Assembly: GCA_002307055.1 (NCBI GenBank)
Contig: DBTM01000081.1
Location: 61,685 to 92,247, forward strand
Direction of reading: 5' to 3'
From: Clostridiales bacterium UBA1316
GTDB taxonomy: Bacteria > Bacillota > Clostridia > Oscillospirales > Oscillospiraceae
Length of the DNA: 30,563 nucleotides
A program made the translations under genes and the position numbers. Below, piece after piece: positions 15,006-23,045 of the stretch. The first letter of the stretch is position 1. Each line of letters begins with the position of its first letter. The notes below the pieces were generated by a model, which saw only the letters and a program-made list of their open reading frames with translations, ran no database searches and was not told where the DNA came from.

Positions 15006-16238
15006 ATGAAAACTGAAACAGTAAAAGGAACAAATGACTATTTACCAAATGAAGTTGCTTTAAGAGAGTTCCTGCAAAACATTATTTTAGAAACTTATAA
15101 ATTATATGGTTTTGAAAGAATTATGACACCAGCTCTTGAAGATATTGAAATTTTAGATAAAAGTGATGGCGGGGATAACCTTAACCTCATATTTAAAATT
15201 CTAAAACGCGGAGAGAAACTAAGCACTGCCATAAAAAGCTCTTCATATAGTCAACTCTCAGACATGGGATTGAGGTATGACTTGACATTGCCCTTGTGCA
15301 GATATTATGCGAATAACAAGCAGAAGCTGATAACGCCATTTAAGTGTATACAAATTGATAAAGCTTACCGCGCTGAAAAGCCTCAGAAAGGCCGTCTAAG
15401 AGAATATGTTCAATGTGATATTGACATTATTGGCTCGGATTCAATTTATTGCGAAATCGAGCTTATTAATGTAACAGCAAAAGCACTATTAGCTATAGGG
15501 TTAAGTAACTTCAAAGTTAGAATCAGTGACAGAAATATTTTAAGCGATGTTTTATTATCGCTTGGTTTTAAGAGAAATGAATTGGAAAGCGTCTGTATTA
15601 CTTTTGATAAGCTTGATAAAATCGGAGTGGACGGCGTAAAGAACGAGCTTATTGCTAAGGGCCTGGACAAAAGCAGTATCGACGCACTGACTTCATTATT
15701 GTTGAAGCTTCCTTTATCTCTTGATTTTATTAAGTCAATATCAGCGAAAACACAGAATATTGACAACTTAGAAAAGATTATCAATCAGGTGAGGACTTTA
15801 TCAGAAAACAACTATATTATCGAGTTTGATTTGTCGTTAGTCAGAGGTCAAGGGTATTATACCGGTACAGTTTTTGAAATTGAAAGTAATGCGTTTAATA
15901 GCTCAATCGCAGGGGGTGGCCGATATGATAACTTAATTGGGAAATTTCTCAATGAAAGTGTGCCTGCCGTTGGATTTTCTATTGGGTTTGAAAGAATTTT
16001 CAGCATCCTTATGGATAATAACTTCAGTGTTCAGAACAGCCGAAAAAAAATTGCTGTATTATTTGAAGATAATTTTTTAGAGGCAAACAATACAGCAGAT
16101 AAATTACGTAATGAATATGATATTGCACTGTTTGAAAAGCCAAAAAAAGTCAATAAGTTTCTGGATTCATTGCTGGATAAAGGGTTCTATGGATTTATCA
16201 TCTGCGGGCAAACAGATGAAATAAAATTGCTAAAATAA
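15006..16238 (+). CDS. hisS: Histidyl-tRNA synthetase-like protein (class II), AT-rich
   Basis: 410 residues of a class II aminoacyl-tRNA synthetase. The start MKTETVKGTNDYLPNE has AAAGGA about 11 bp upstream. GLRYDLTLPLCRYYA and YRAEKPQKGRLREYVQCDID are the motif 2 region. LDKIGVDGV lies in the HisRS insertion domain. LVRGQGYYTGTVFEI keeps the catalytic Arg, although most HisRS read RGLDYYTG. GGGRYDNLIGKF and VGFSIGFERI (motif 3) follow. The C-terminal anticodon-binding domain stops at FIICGQTDEIKLLK, about 20-30 residues short of the usual end. Codon use is visibly A/T-rich, unlike both neighbours, suggesting acquisition. It could be a second HisRS, the only one, or a HisZ-like paralog. The HisRS motifs favour a synthetase. 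Confidence 0.87.
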   Translation: MKTETVKGTNDYLPNEVALREFLQNIILETYKLYGFERIMTPALEDIEILDKSDGGDNLNLIFKILKRGEKLSTAIKSSSYSQLSDMGLRYDLTLPLCRYYANNKQKLITPFKCIQIDKAYRAEKPQKGRLREYVQCDIDIIGSDSIYCEIELINVTAKALLAIGLSNFKVRISDRNILSDVLLSLGFKRNELESVCITFDKLDKIGVDGVKNELIAKGLDKSSIDALTSLLLKLPLSLDFIKSISAKTQNIDNLEKIINQVRTLSENNYIIEFDLSLVRGQGYYTGTVFEIESNAFNSSIAGGGRYDNLIGKFLNESVPAVGFSIGFERIFSILMDNNFSVQNSRKKIAVLFEDNFLEANNTADKLRNEYDIALFEKPKKVNKFLDSLLDKGFYGFIICGQTDEIKLLK

Positions 16239-16270
16239 TTATTGATTATCAAATCAAATCTGCCGTCAAG

Positions 16271-17110
16271 TCAAAACCCCCGGAAGCCTTTACCGATGAT
16301 TTGGCTGGAGTTTGTAATCATCATGAAGGAGTCGGGGTAATTTGTGCGGAGGAATTTGCGGAGTTCGGCGGCTTGCATGCGGCTGAGGACTGTGAATATC
16401 ATATATTTCTTTTCGTGGGTATAACTGCCTTCGGCGTTGACGACGGTCGCGCCGCGTTTAATCCTTTGATTGATATAGAGGCAGATTTCGTCCTTGTGGG
16501 ACGTGATGATCGTAAAATATTTGCTGAGGTTGATATTTTCGATAACGAGATCAATAATCGTTGATTTAATGACGAGTCCCAATACAGCAAACAAACCAAT
16601 CTGGACGCTGAAAAGAAATGAACCTAACGTTATAATTGTATCACTGCACAGCAGGGCCACACCGATATTTAAATTTGTATATTTTCTCAAAATCATCGCG
16701 ACGATATCCGTGCCGCCTGTGCTGCCGCCAACATTGAAGAGGATTGCCGAACCGACGCCGGGCAGGGTGACAGCGTACAGGAGCTCCAGAAACGGCTGAT
16801 TCGTCAGCGGCGCGGAAAGCGGGACAATGTTTTCCAAAAGGAGCATTGTGCCCGAGAATGTCAGCGTCCCGATGATGGTTTTGACGCCGCAGTCCTTCCC
16901 GATGAAAATAAAGCCGAAGAGCAGCATGATGATATTAATGGCAGTCAAAATGGTGCCAACCGACGAGAGATGGAAAATACCGCTGAGGATGATGGAAACA
17001 CCGCTCACACCGCCTGTCGAAAAGTGGTTAGGCACTTTGAAAAAGTATACGCCGACGCCGACGAGAATGGCGCCGAAAAAACATAAACAATAATCTCTGA
17101 TTGCTTTCAT
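16271..17110 (-). CDS. YitT-family (DUF161/DUF2179) membrane protein
   Basis: A 279-residue integral membrane protein. About six hydrophobic segments fill residues 5-200, including FFGAILVGVGVYFF, ILTAINIIMLLFGFIFIG, and NVGGSTGGTDIVAMIL, a conserved Gly-rich membrane motif of the family. A C-terminal cytoplasmic DUF2179 domain follows (IKRGATVVNAEGSYTHEKKY through SFMMITNSSQIIGKGF). The start MKAIRDYCL is chosen because GGAGG lies seven bases upstream; the further open frame runs into the family A repeat. The molecular function of the family is unknown. It lies downstream of the glycyl radical enzyme gene on the same strand, separated by a hairpin repeat, and converges with the hisS-like gene. 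Confidence 0.9.
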   Translation of the reverse strand: MKAIRDYCLCFFGAILVGVGVYFFKVPNHFSTGGVSGVSIILSGIFHLSSVGTILTAINIIMLLFGFIFIGKDCGVKTIIGTLTFSGTMLLLENIVPLSAPLTNQPFLELLYAVTLPGVGSAILFNVGGSTGGTDIVAMILRKYTNLNIGVALLCSDTIITLGSFLFSVQIGLFAVLGLVIKSTIIDLVIENINLSKYFTIITSHKDEICLYINQRIKRGATVVNAEGSYTHEKKYMIFTVLSRMQAAELRKFLRTNYPDSFMMITNSSQIIGKGFRGF

Positions 17111-17171
17111 GTGCATCCCTCCATCTGACGAATATGGGTGACAGGTTGATGCTGAGGCTTGATATAATTTC

Positions 17172-17247
17172 GTAGCGGCGGGCTTCCACGCCCGCCCGTT
17201 GCCCCACATTTATCACTGACAGGGGCGGCGTGGAAGCCGCCCGCTAC
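17172..17247. repeat. Palindromic intergenic repeat, family A copy 2
   Basis: A 76-bp element with the same ends as 5864-5937: GTAGCGGCGGGCTTCCACGC at the left and GGAAGCCGCCCGCTAC at the right. Preceding ATAATTTC is also shared. The central 25-30 bases differ between copies. Its position after the glycyl radical enzyme gene means the hairpin would be at the 3' end of that transcript. Confidence 0.85.
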
Positions 17248-17285
17248 AATAAATCATAAAGCTGAAAAGCAGTTTGACTCATAAA

Positions 17286-19703
17286 TTATTTTACCAGCTG
17301 GTCGGTTCTGCTGATGAGGTCGTCCTGCAGGGCGCTGTCAAGCTCGACGAAGTAGGCTGAGAAGCCTGCGATGCGAATGACAAGGTTTTTATATTGATCC
17401 GGCTCCTGCTGGGCCTCACGCAGCTGGTCTGCGCCGACGACATTGTACTGGATGTGCATGCCGCCGAGCGAGAAAAAGGTTTCAACGAGCATCCGGAGTT
17501 TCATGATGCCCTCATCGCCCTGAACGGTTGCCGGATGGAACTTCATGTTCAGGAGCGTTCCGTTTCTGTACGATGAATGATTGATGGCGGCGACGGATTT
17601 CAGCACGGCTGCCGGGCCGTTTTTATCGAGCCCCTGCTTCGGCGAGACGCCTTCGGCAAGCGCTTCTCCGGCCATTCTGCCGTCCGGCGTCGCCCAGGTA
17701 CGTTTACCGTTGACAACGTGCGTGGATACGGGATAGATTCCCGCCTGCCACTGGTTCCCCCTGTCGCTTGTGCCCTTCAGGAAAGCCTGTGCAAAGGCTT
17801 CCATAGAGAGCCGGGCGATGTCATCAACATACGGGTTGTCATTGCCGTAGCGCGGAACCTCATTAAGAATTTGCTGCCGGAGGGGTTCGTTTCCTGCCCA
17901 ATCGGCCATTATGGCATCGTATAATGCGCGTCCGGTACAAAGCTTTTTGTCGTAAACCATGTATTTGATGACCGCCAGACTGTCAACGACGTTGGCGCAG
18001 CCGACGCCGGAGGAACCGTTGGAATTGTACTTCGCGCCGCCGTACATGACGTCCCGTCCGGAAGCCATGCAGCCGTCCATCGTGGCTGATACGGAGATGA
18101 GGGGCATCTTGTCGCGCATCACGAGCCAGAAGAGGTTTGACATGGATATGTGCCAGAACACATAGTGTTCCACCTGCTTATTATAAGCATCCATCAGTTC
18201 ATCAAAGTTTTCATAATCGTAGAGAAAGCCTGTGCCGAAGCCCGAATCACCGCCGTTGAGCGGGTTTTTTCCGTTGTTGACGAGCATTGTAATGATATTG
18301 CCCATGTTGAGATAGGTCGCGCGGCCAAGGCCGCCGCAGGCCGGGAAGTCATTGCCGCTGCCCGCCGGTTCGACGCAGCCGATAATGCAGTAATCTCTGG
18401 CGTCCTCAAGGGTAAAGCCGCGCTTTAAAAGCGTGGGAATGATTATGTCGTCATTCTGGAGCGTGGGTATGCCGCCGACCTCCTTTGTGCAGGTAATTGC
18501 CGCCTCCCAAAGCTTGTCCGGCGTGCCCTTGTGAATGCGGAGCGAGAGCGGCGGTTCATGCAGATGGAGCCGTCCCATGGATTGAAGCATCAGGTAGGAC
18601 ACCTCGTTTGTTGCGTCCTTGCCTTCCCTGTCGACACCGCCGAGCGACATATGCTGACCGGTCGAGTAGCCTCCTGAATTTGTGGCGGCGGCCGTTGTTT
18701 TGAGTACGACAGCCTCGGAGATCTTCAGGAAAAAGCAGTCGATGATCTCTTGAGCGGCATCAAGCGTTATTGTGCGCGCATCAAGCTCTTTTTTTAATAA
18801 TGGGTAGGTGTACTGATCGAATCTGCCGAGGGTCAGCCCGTGCATCTGCCCTTCAAAGCAGAGCGTGAGATGATAGATCAGCGCCGCTTGAACAGCCTCC
18901 CAGAAGGTGCGTGCCGGTTTCTCAATGATATGGTCGAGTGAATCCGCCATCCTGCTGAGCTCAGCCTTGCGTTCCGGCGTGAATTTATCGAGCGCCGCCA
19001 TGCGGCGGCATTCGGCGGCATACCGCTTGGACAGTAATATAACGGCGTCGCAGTAGATGACGACGGCACGGTAGAAGAGGTGCTTTTCCGCGTCCCCCTC
19101 GAACAGGTGTCCGTTCATTTTCTGGAGCTTATCCAAGGCTTCCTGTTTAATCGCATGAAAGCCCTTATAGATGGCTTTACGATAGTTGGCTGAAAAATGC
19201 CCGATTGGATTGCCGCCTGTACCGGTCCGGTTAAACGGCAGGATTGAAGCCGTTTCAACGGGGTAATATTCGTCGGGAATCACCGCGTCGCACAGCGCGC
19301 CAAGGCAGCGCGTGCTCCAGAATTCCTCAATGGAGCACATATAATCGGCGTCCTCGGGATCAATTTCGTTATACTCCTCATAGGCTTGCCTATTATAAAA
19401 CTGACCGCTTTTAAGCTCCTCGACAAGCCATTTGACGCCGCCGTATTCGGGATTGGTCGTCGCGCCGCGGTAGGTCGGCGCCTGGTTGCCGACAATCAGG
19501 TCGTCGTCGCCGACGACAAGCGTCATCTTTTCGCAGATGGCATAGAGGCACTTCGCCCGCTTCAATAAAGAATGCTCGGTCTCATGCGCCTTATAAAATT
19601 CCGTGATAATTCTCGGGCGTTCACTCGAAAATTTCGGCGTCGTTATCCGATAACGCTCCCTGATCCGCGTGACTCTGTCGGTGACGGGTGAAAATAAAAA
19701 CAT
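17286..19703 (-). CDS. Glycyl radical enzyme (PFL/glycerol-dehydratase superfamily)
   Basis: 805 residues with both hallmarks of an oxygen-sensitive glycyl radical enzyme. The active-site thiyl Cys443 lies in DYCIIGCVEPAG, with the Glu two residues later. The C-terminal radical loop VIRIAGFSAYFVELD has Gly780 as the radical site. The Cys-x-Glu form (GCVEP) is that of dehydratases and C-C, C-N or C-S lyases. Pyruvate formate-lyase has a Cys-Cys pair instead, so a PFL role is unlikely. The substrate cannot be read from the sequence. AAAGGAG precedes the ATG and a strong promoter lies upstream. Such enzymes need a radical-SAM activase; none is next to it or elsewhere in this window. The gene appears monocistronic or paired only with the downstream yitT-like gene. 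Confidence 0.92.
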   Translation of the reverse strand: MFLFSPVTDRVTRIRERYRITTPKFSSERPRIITEFYKAHETEHSLLKRAKCLYAICEKMTLVVGDDDLIVGNQAPTYRGATTNPEYGGVKWLVEELKSGQFYNRQAYEEYNEIDPEDADYMCSIEEFWSTRCLGALCDAVIPDEYYPVETASILPFNRTGTGGNPIGHFSANYRKAIYKGFHAIKQEALDKLQKMNGHLFEGDAEKHLFYRAVVIYCDAVILLSKRYAAECRRMAALDKFTPERKAELSRMADSLDHIIEKPARTFWEAVQAALIYHLTLCFEGQMHGLTLGRFDQYTYPLLKKELDARTITLDAAQEIIDCFFLKISEAVVLKTTAAATNSGGYSTGQHMSLGGVDREGKDATNEVSYLMLQSMGRLHLHEPPLSLRIHKGTPDKLWEAAITCTKEVGGIPTLQNDDIIIPTLLKRGFTLEDARDYCIIGCVEPAGSGNDFPACGGLGRATYLNMGNIITMLVNNGKNPLNGGDSGFGTGFLYDYENFDELMDAYNKQVEHYVFWHISMSNLFWLVMRDKMPLISVSATMDGCMASGRDVMYGGAKYNSNGSSGVGCANVVDSLAVIKYMVYDKKLCTGRALYDAIMADWAGNEPLRQQILNEVPRYGNDNPYVDDIARLSMEAFAQAFLKGTSDRGNQWQAGIYPVSTHVVNGKRTWATPDGRMAGEALAEGVSPKQGLDKNGPAAVLKSVAAINHSSYRNGTLLNMKFHPATVQGDEGIMKLRMLVETFFSLGGMHIQYNVVGADQLREAQQEPDQYKNLVIRIAGFSAYFVELDSALQDDLISRTDQLVK

Positions 19704-19742
19704 AAAGGCTCCTTTTCAACAAGCCGTAATGCTGCTGAGAAT

Positions 19743-19771
19743 ATTATAGTTCTGTCCTATTTTTAAATCAA
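19743..19771 (-). promoter_or_regulatory. SigA-type promoter of the glycyl radical enzyme gene
   Basis: Minus strand: -35 TTGATT (19766-19771), a 17-base spacer, and a perfect -10 TATAAT (19743-19748). The start codon is 40 bp downstream of the -10 box. No operator-like repeat is evident next to it. Confidence 0.8.
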
Positions 19772-19809
19772 GCATGCGCAGTAAAAGAAGATGTATATAA
19801 CTTATATAA

Positions 19810-19842
19810 AAATGATACCTGCCTTATTAGCAGGTATCATTT
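19810..19842 (-). terminator. Intrinsic terminator after gpsA
   Basis: A perfect 13-bp stem containing ATGATACCTGC/GCAGGTATCAT around a seven-base loop (19810-19822 with 19830-19842). On the minus strand the 3' arm ends in a T-rich tail (ATTTTTATATAAG). It begins 17 bp after the gpsA stop and closes the yceD-to-gpsA gene cluster. Confidence 0.88.
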
Positions 19843-19858
19843 ATTTTCAAATTTTTCC

Positions 19859-20875
19859 TTATCCGACCCAGTTTTCTTCGCCGGAATCCCATTCCTGCCT
19901 TTTGGAGCGGCTCATCAGGTCTTTGAGGGCGGACAGGGCGGATTTACCCTCGTAGAGTACTTTATAGGCTTCCTCGCAGATGGGCATGTCTATGCCGACC
20001 TTATGGGATAATTCATGGGCGGCTTTCGCCGCGTAATAGCCTTCGACAACGGCGCCGACCTGGCGCATTGCTTCCTGAACCTCGACGCCTTTTCCGATCA
20101 GAACACCGGCGCGCCTGTTGCGGGAGTGCTGGGAGGTGCAGGTAACAATCAGGTCACCGAGACCGGCAAGACCGGCGAGCGTTTGCTTTTTGCCGCCGAG
20201 GGCGACGCAGAGCTCCGCCATTTCAGCAAGTCCGCGCGTCATCAGCATGGCGATGGTGTTATCGCCGAAACCGAGTCCGTCGCTGATGCCCGCACCGAGT
20301 GCGATGATGTTTTTCAGCGCAGCGCCAAGCTCCACACCGATGACGTCGGTTGAGGTATAGACGCGCAGATAGTCGTTCATGAAGACATCCTGTACCTGCT
20401 CGGCAATGGCAATATCCTCCGAGGCGACGACGCAGGCTGTCGGAATTTGCCTTCCAACCTCTTCTGCGTGCGTCGGTCCCGACAGAGAAGCCAGCTTGAC
20501 GCGATCACCCAGCGTTTCTCTGAGAATCACAGAGAAGCGCAGGGAGGTGTCCTTTTCAATCCCCTTCGAGACGCAGACGACGATACAGTCCCGCGGCAGC
20601 TTGTTTTTTATAAGCGCCGCCGTCTCGGCGACGGCAAAGGACGGCGTCGCGATGACGGCAAAGTTAATCCTGTCCGTCGCTTCATCCGCATTCGTCGTAA
20701 TTTTAATACCGGAGGGGATGATGACGCCCTTTAAAAGAGGGTTTTCCCGCAGTGTATTGAGTGTCTCGACTTCTTTTTCAAATTTGGACCATAAAATCAC
20801 ATCATGTCCGTTTTCAAACAGCAGCTTGGCAACAGCCGTACCCCAACCGCCGCTGCCGAATACCGATATCTTCAT
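19859..20875 (-). CDS. gpsA: Glycerol-3-phosphate dehydrogenase [NAD(P)+]
   Basis: Reduces dihydroxyacetone phosphate to sn-glycerol 3-phosphate, the backbone of phospholipids. The start MKISVFGSGGWGTAVA is chosen because AAAGGAG lies eight bases upstream; nine extra in-frame codons are ignored. The product is 338 residues. GSGGWGTA is the dinucleotide loop. SLSGPTHAEEVGRQIPTA, GVELGAALKNIIALGAGISD (catalytic Lys) and GLGDLIVTCTSQHSRNRRAG are conserved blocks. It is the last gene of the cluster, downstream of plsY, which uses the product. The two genes form one phosphatidic-acid supply module. Confidence 0.97.
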   Translation of the reverse strand: MKISVFGSGGWGTAVAKLLFENGHDVILWSKFEKEVETLNTLRENPLLKGVIIPSGIKITTNADEATDRINFAVIATPSFAVAETAALIKNKLPRDCIVVCVSKGIEKDTSLRFSVILRETLGDRVKLASLSGPTHAEEVGRQIPTACVVASEDIAIAEQVQDVFMNDYLRVYTSTDVIGVELGAALKNIIALGAGISDGLGFGDNTIAMLMTRGLAEMAELCVALGGKKQTLAGLAGLGDLIVTCTSQHSRNRRAGVLIGKGVEVQEAMRQVGAVVEGYYAAKAAHELSHKVGIDMPICEEAYKVLYEGKSALSALKDLMSRSKRQEWDSGEENWVG

Positions 20876-20923
20876 CTGTCTTTCTCCTTTACCAATACGC
20901 ACCTGAAAAATATATATTCCGTG

Positions 20924-20947
20924 AAGGGCGATTCGTGAATCGCCCTT
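20924..20947. repeat. Palindrome in the plsY-gpsA spacer
   Basis: AAGGGCGATTC and GAATCGCCCTT separated by GT, a perfect 11-bp inverted repeat. There is no T-run after it on the minus strand, so it is not a normal terminator. It resembles the CCATTCATGAATGG palindrome at 5964 and belongs to the same class of short intergenic repeats. Confidence 0.6.
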
Positions 20948-20969
20948 ACAGGATGGTTTTGTTAAAACT

Positions 20970-21632
20970 TCACGCTTCTTTTTTTCTTTTAAAGCTGAAT
21001 TTTGATTCTTCGCCTTTGATGAGACGCTTGATATTCTCCCGGTGCCTGAAAATCAGGAGGGCGGCGCTTAATATGGCGAGGGAAAGCTCCCATGAGCCGC
21101 CGAGGCCCATCAGCGCCTGCGTCACGGGATAGGCGGTAACACCGATTATGGCGCCGAGAGATACATACCGTGTCAGCAGCGTTATCAGAATAAAGACACC
21201 CCAGCCGACGAGTGCGATGCGCCAGTCAACGAAAAACAAGATCGTCCCCATCGCCATCACGCCTTTACCGCCTTTGAACTGGTAGTACAGCGGATAGCAG
21301 TGGCCCAGCATGACGAAAAATCCGGCAAGCTCGCTGCCGAACAGGCTCAACTGAAAGAACCCGACATCAATAAAACAGGCTGTGTTCAGGAAACGCGAGA
21401 ATAAAAATCCGCCGATGACAACCGGTGCGGCTGTTTTGACGACATCGATAAGGACAACGACAATAGCGCCGCCCTTGCCGAATACCCGATAGAAATTCGT
21501 CAGGCCGGGATTGCCGCTGCCGAATTTCCGAATGTCCTTACGGTAGAAATATTTCGATGTAATAATCGCTCCGTTAATGCTGCCGATTATATAGGCTTGT
21601 AACGCCGTCGCAATCAATAATAATACTAACAA
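20970..21632 (-). CDS. plsY: Acyl-phosphate:glycerol-3-phosphate acyltransferase PlsY
   Basis: A membrane enzyme that acylates glycerol 3-phosphate from acyl-phosphate, the first committed step of phospholipid synthesis in Gram-positives. The 220-residue protein has about five to six hydrophobic segments. Conserved loops are YIIGSINGA, FGSGNPGLTN (phosphate-binding) and GHCYPLYYQFKGGKGV. The C-terminus is short and basic (RHRENIKRLIKGEESKF and KRKKEA). It lies between der and gpsA on one strand. The usual partner plsX is not in the window. Confidence 0.96.
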   Translation of the reverse strand: MLVLLLIATALQAYIIGSINGAIITSKYFYRKDIRKFGSGNPGLTNFYRVFGKGGAIVVVLIDVVKTAAPVVIGGFLFSRFLNTACFIDVGFFQLSLFGSELAGFFVMLGHCYPLYYQFKGGKGVMAMGTILFFVDWRIALVGWGVFILITLLTRYVSLGAIIGVTAYPVTQALMGLGGSWELSLAILSAALLIFRHRENIKRLIKGEESKFSFKRKKEA

Positions 21633-21689
21633 CTCCGTAATCCTCCGTGTCTGTCCTTGTTTATATTATATGACCTCAGGTTAGAAATG

Positions 21690-23018
21690 TCACTTGTCTT
21701 CGTCACCTTTTTGTCTGATTAGTATGCGGATTGGAGTGCCCTCAAGCCCGAAAACATTTCTGATCTGATTTTCAAGATATCGCTGATACGAAAAATGAAA
21801 AAGTTCGGCTTCATTGCAAAAGCACAGAAAAGTGGGCGGGCGCACGCTGACCTGTGTCATATAGTATATCTTCAGACGCCGCCCTTTGTCTGTCGGCGGC
21901 TGCACTCTGGCGGTTGCGTCGGACAGGACATTGTTGAGCATGCCTGTTGTGATGCGCATGGCGGACTGGTTATCGACATAATTAATCAGCTCAAAGATAC
22001 GCTCAACGCGCTGCCCGTTCTTAGCTGAGATGAAGAGAATCGGCGCATAGGTCATATAACTGAGTTCCTTTTGTATCTCCTGGCGCATGTGTTCCATGGT
22101 ATTGGTTTCTTTTTCAACGAGATCCCACTTGTTGACAACGATGATGCTGGCTTTGCCCGCTTCATGGGCAAGACCGGCAACCTTTGTATCCTGATCTGTT
22201 ACGCCTTCCCGAGCATCGATCATAATCAGGCAGACATCGGCGCGCTCAATAGCCATTTCCGAACGCAGCACGCTGAATTTTTCGATCCTGTCATCTACTC
22301 TGGAGCGCCGCCTGATCCCCGCCGTATCAATAAATACATACCGGCCGGTTTCATTCTCAAAGGCCGTATCGACGGCGTCTCGTGTCGTTCCGGCGACTTC
22401 GCTGACAATGACTCTGTTTTCACCGAGGATATAGTTGATCAGAGATGATTTGCCCACATTCGGCTTGCCGATAACGGCGACGCTGACGGCGTCTTTTTCT
22501 TCCGGTGTTTCGCTTTCGGCAGGAAAATACTTGACGCAGGCATCAAGCAAATCGCTTGTGCCATGCCCGTGCGTTGCCGACAAGGCGATTGGATCGCCCA
22601 GACCAAGGGAATAAAACTCGTATATATCAGGATTTGTCGGTCCAACCGAATCCATTTTGTTGACGGCAAGCACAACGGGTTTTTTGGAGCGCAGCAACAT
22701 CTTGGCGATTTCCTGATCCGCCGCCGTCACACCCGTCGTAATATCGGTCACAAAGAGAATGACGTCCGCCATATCAATGGCCAGAAGCGCCTGCTCACGC
22801 ATAAAAAGAAGAATTTCGCTGTCTGCCGTGGGTTCGATGCCGCCTGTATCGACAATGCTGAATTCCCTGCCGGTCCAATCGGCAGTCGCATACAGCCTGT
22901 CCCTAGTCACACCGGGCGTATCCTCAACGATGGACAGCCTCTTCCCCGCTATTTTATTAAAGAGCATGGACTTGCCGACGTTCGGCCGTCCGACGATTGC
23001 GATAAGCGGCTTTGCCAC
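21690..23018 (-). CDS. der: Ribosome-associated GTPase Der (EngA)
   Basis: A double-GTPase needed for 50S subunit assembly. The first G domain has IVGRPNVGKS (about residues 7-16), DTPGVTRDR, DTGGI and NKMD. The second has VIGKPNVGKSSLIN, AGTTRDAVDT, DTAGI and NKWD. A C-terminal KH-like domain ends KIYYMTQVSVRPPTFLCFCN through GLEGTPIRILIRQK. No ATG fits. I chose GTG at 23018, giving MAKPLIAIVGRPN as in other Der proteins, with AAGGGG nine bases upstream. TTG at 23024 is the alternative but is only three bases from that site. The product is 442 residues, normal length. Confidence 0.95.
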   Translation of the reverse strand: MAKPLIAIVGRPNVGKSMLFNKIAGKRLSIVEDTPGVTRDRLYATADWTGREFSIVDTGGIEPTADSEILLFMREQALLAIDMADVILFVTDITTGVTAADQEIAKMLLRSKKPVVLAVNKMDSVGPTNPDIYEFYSLGLGDPIALSATHGHGTSDLLDACVKYFPAESETPEEKDAVSVAVIGKPNVGKSSLINYILGENRVIVSEVAGTTRDAVDTAFENETGRYVFIDTAGIRRRSRVDDRIEKFSVLRSEMAIERADVCLIMIDAREGVTDQDTKVAGLAHEAGKASIIVVNKWDLVEKETNTMEHMRQEIQKELSYMTYAPILFISAKNGQRVERIFELINYVDNQSAMRITTGMLNNVLSDATARVQPPTDKGRRLKIYYMTQVSVRPPTFLCFCNEAELFHFSYQRYLENQIRNVFGLEGTPIRILIRQKGDEDK

Positions 23019-23045
23019 AGCCAAACACCCCTTTTTAATCAGTCA

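Noticed and set aside
15006..16238. HisZ (ATP phosphoribosyltransferase regulatory subunit)
   Set aside because: The motif 2 Arg-Glu block, insertion domain and anticodon-type C-terminus argue for a synthetase, and there are no his biosynthesis genes nearby.
17286..19703. Pyruvate formate-lyase
   Set aside because: The active site is GCVEP with a single Cys and a Glu, not the Cys-Cys pair of PFL.
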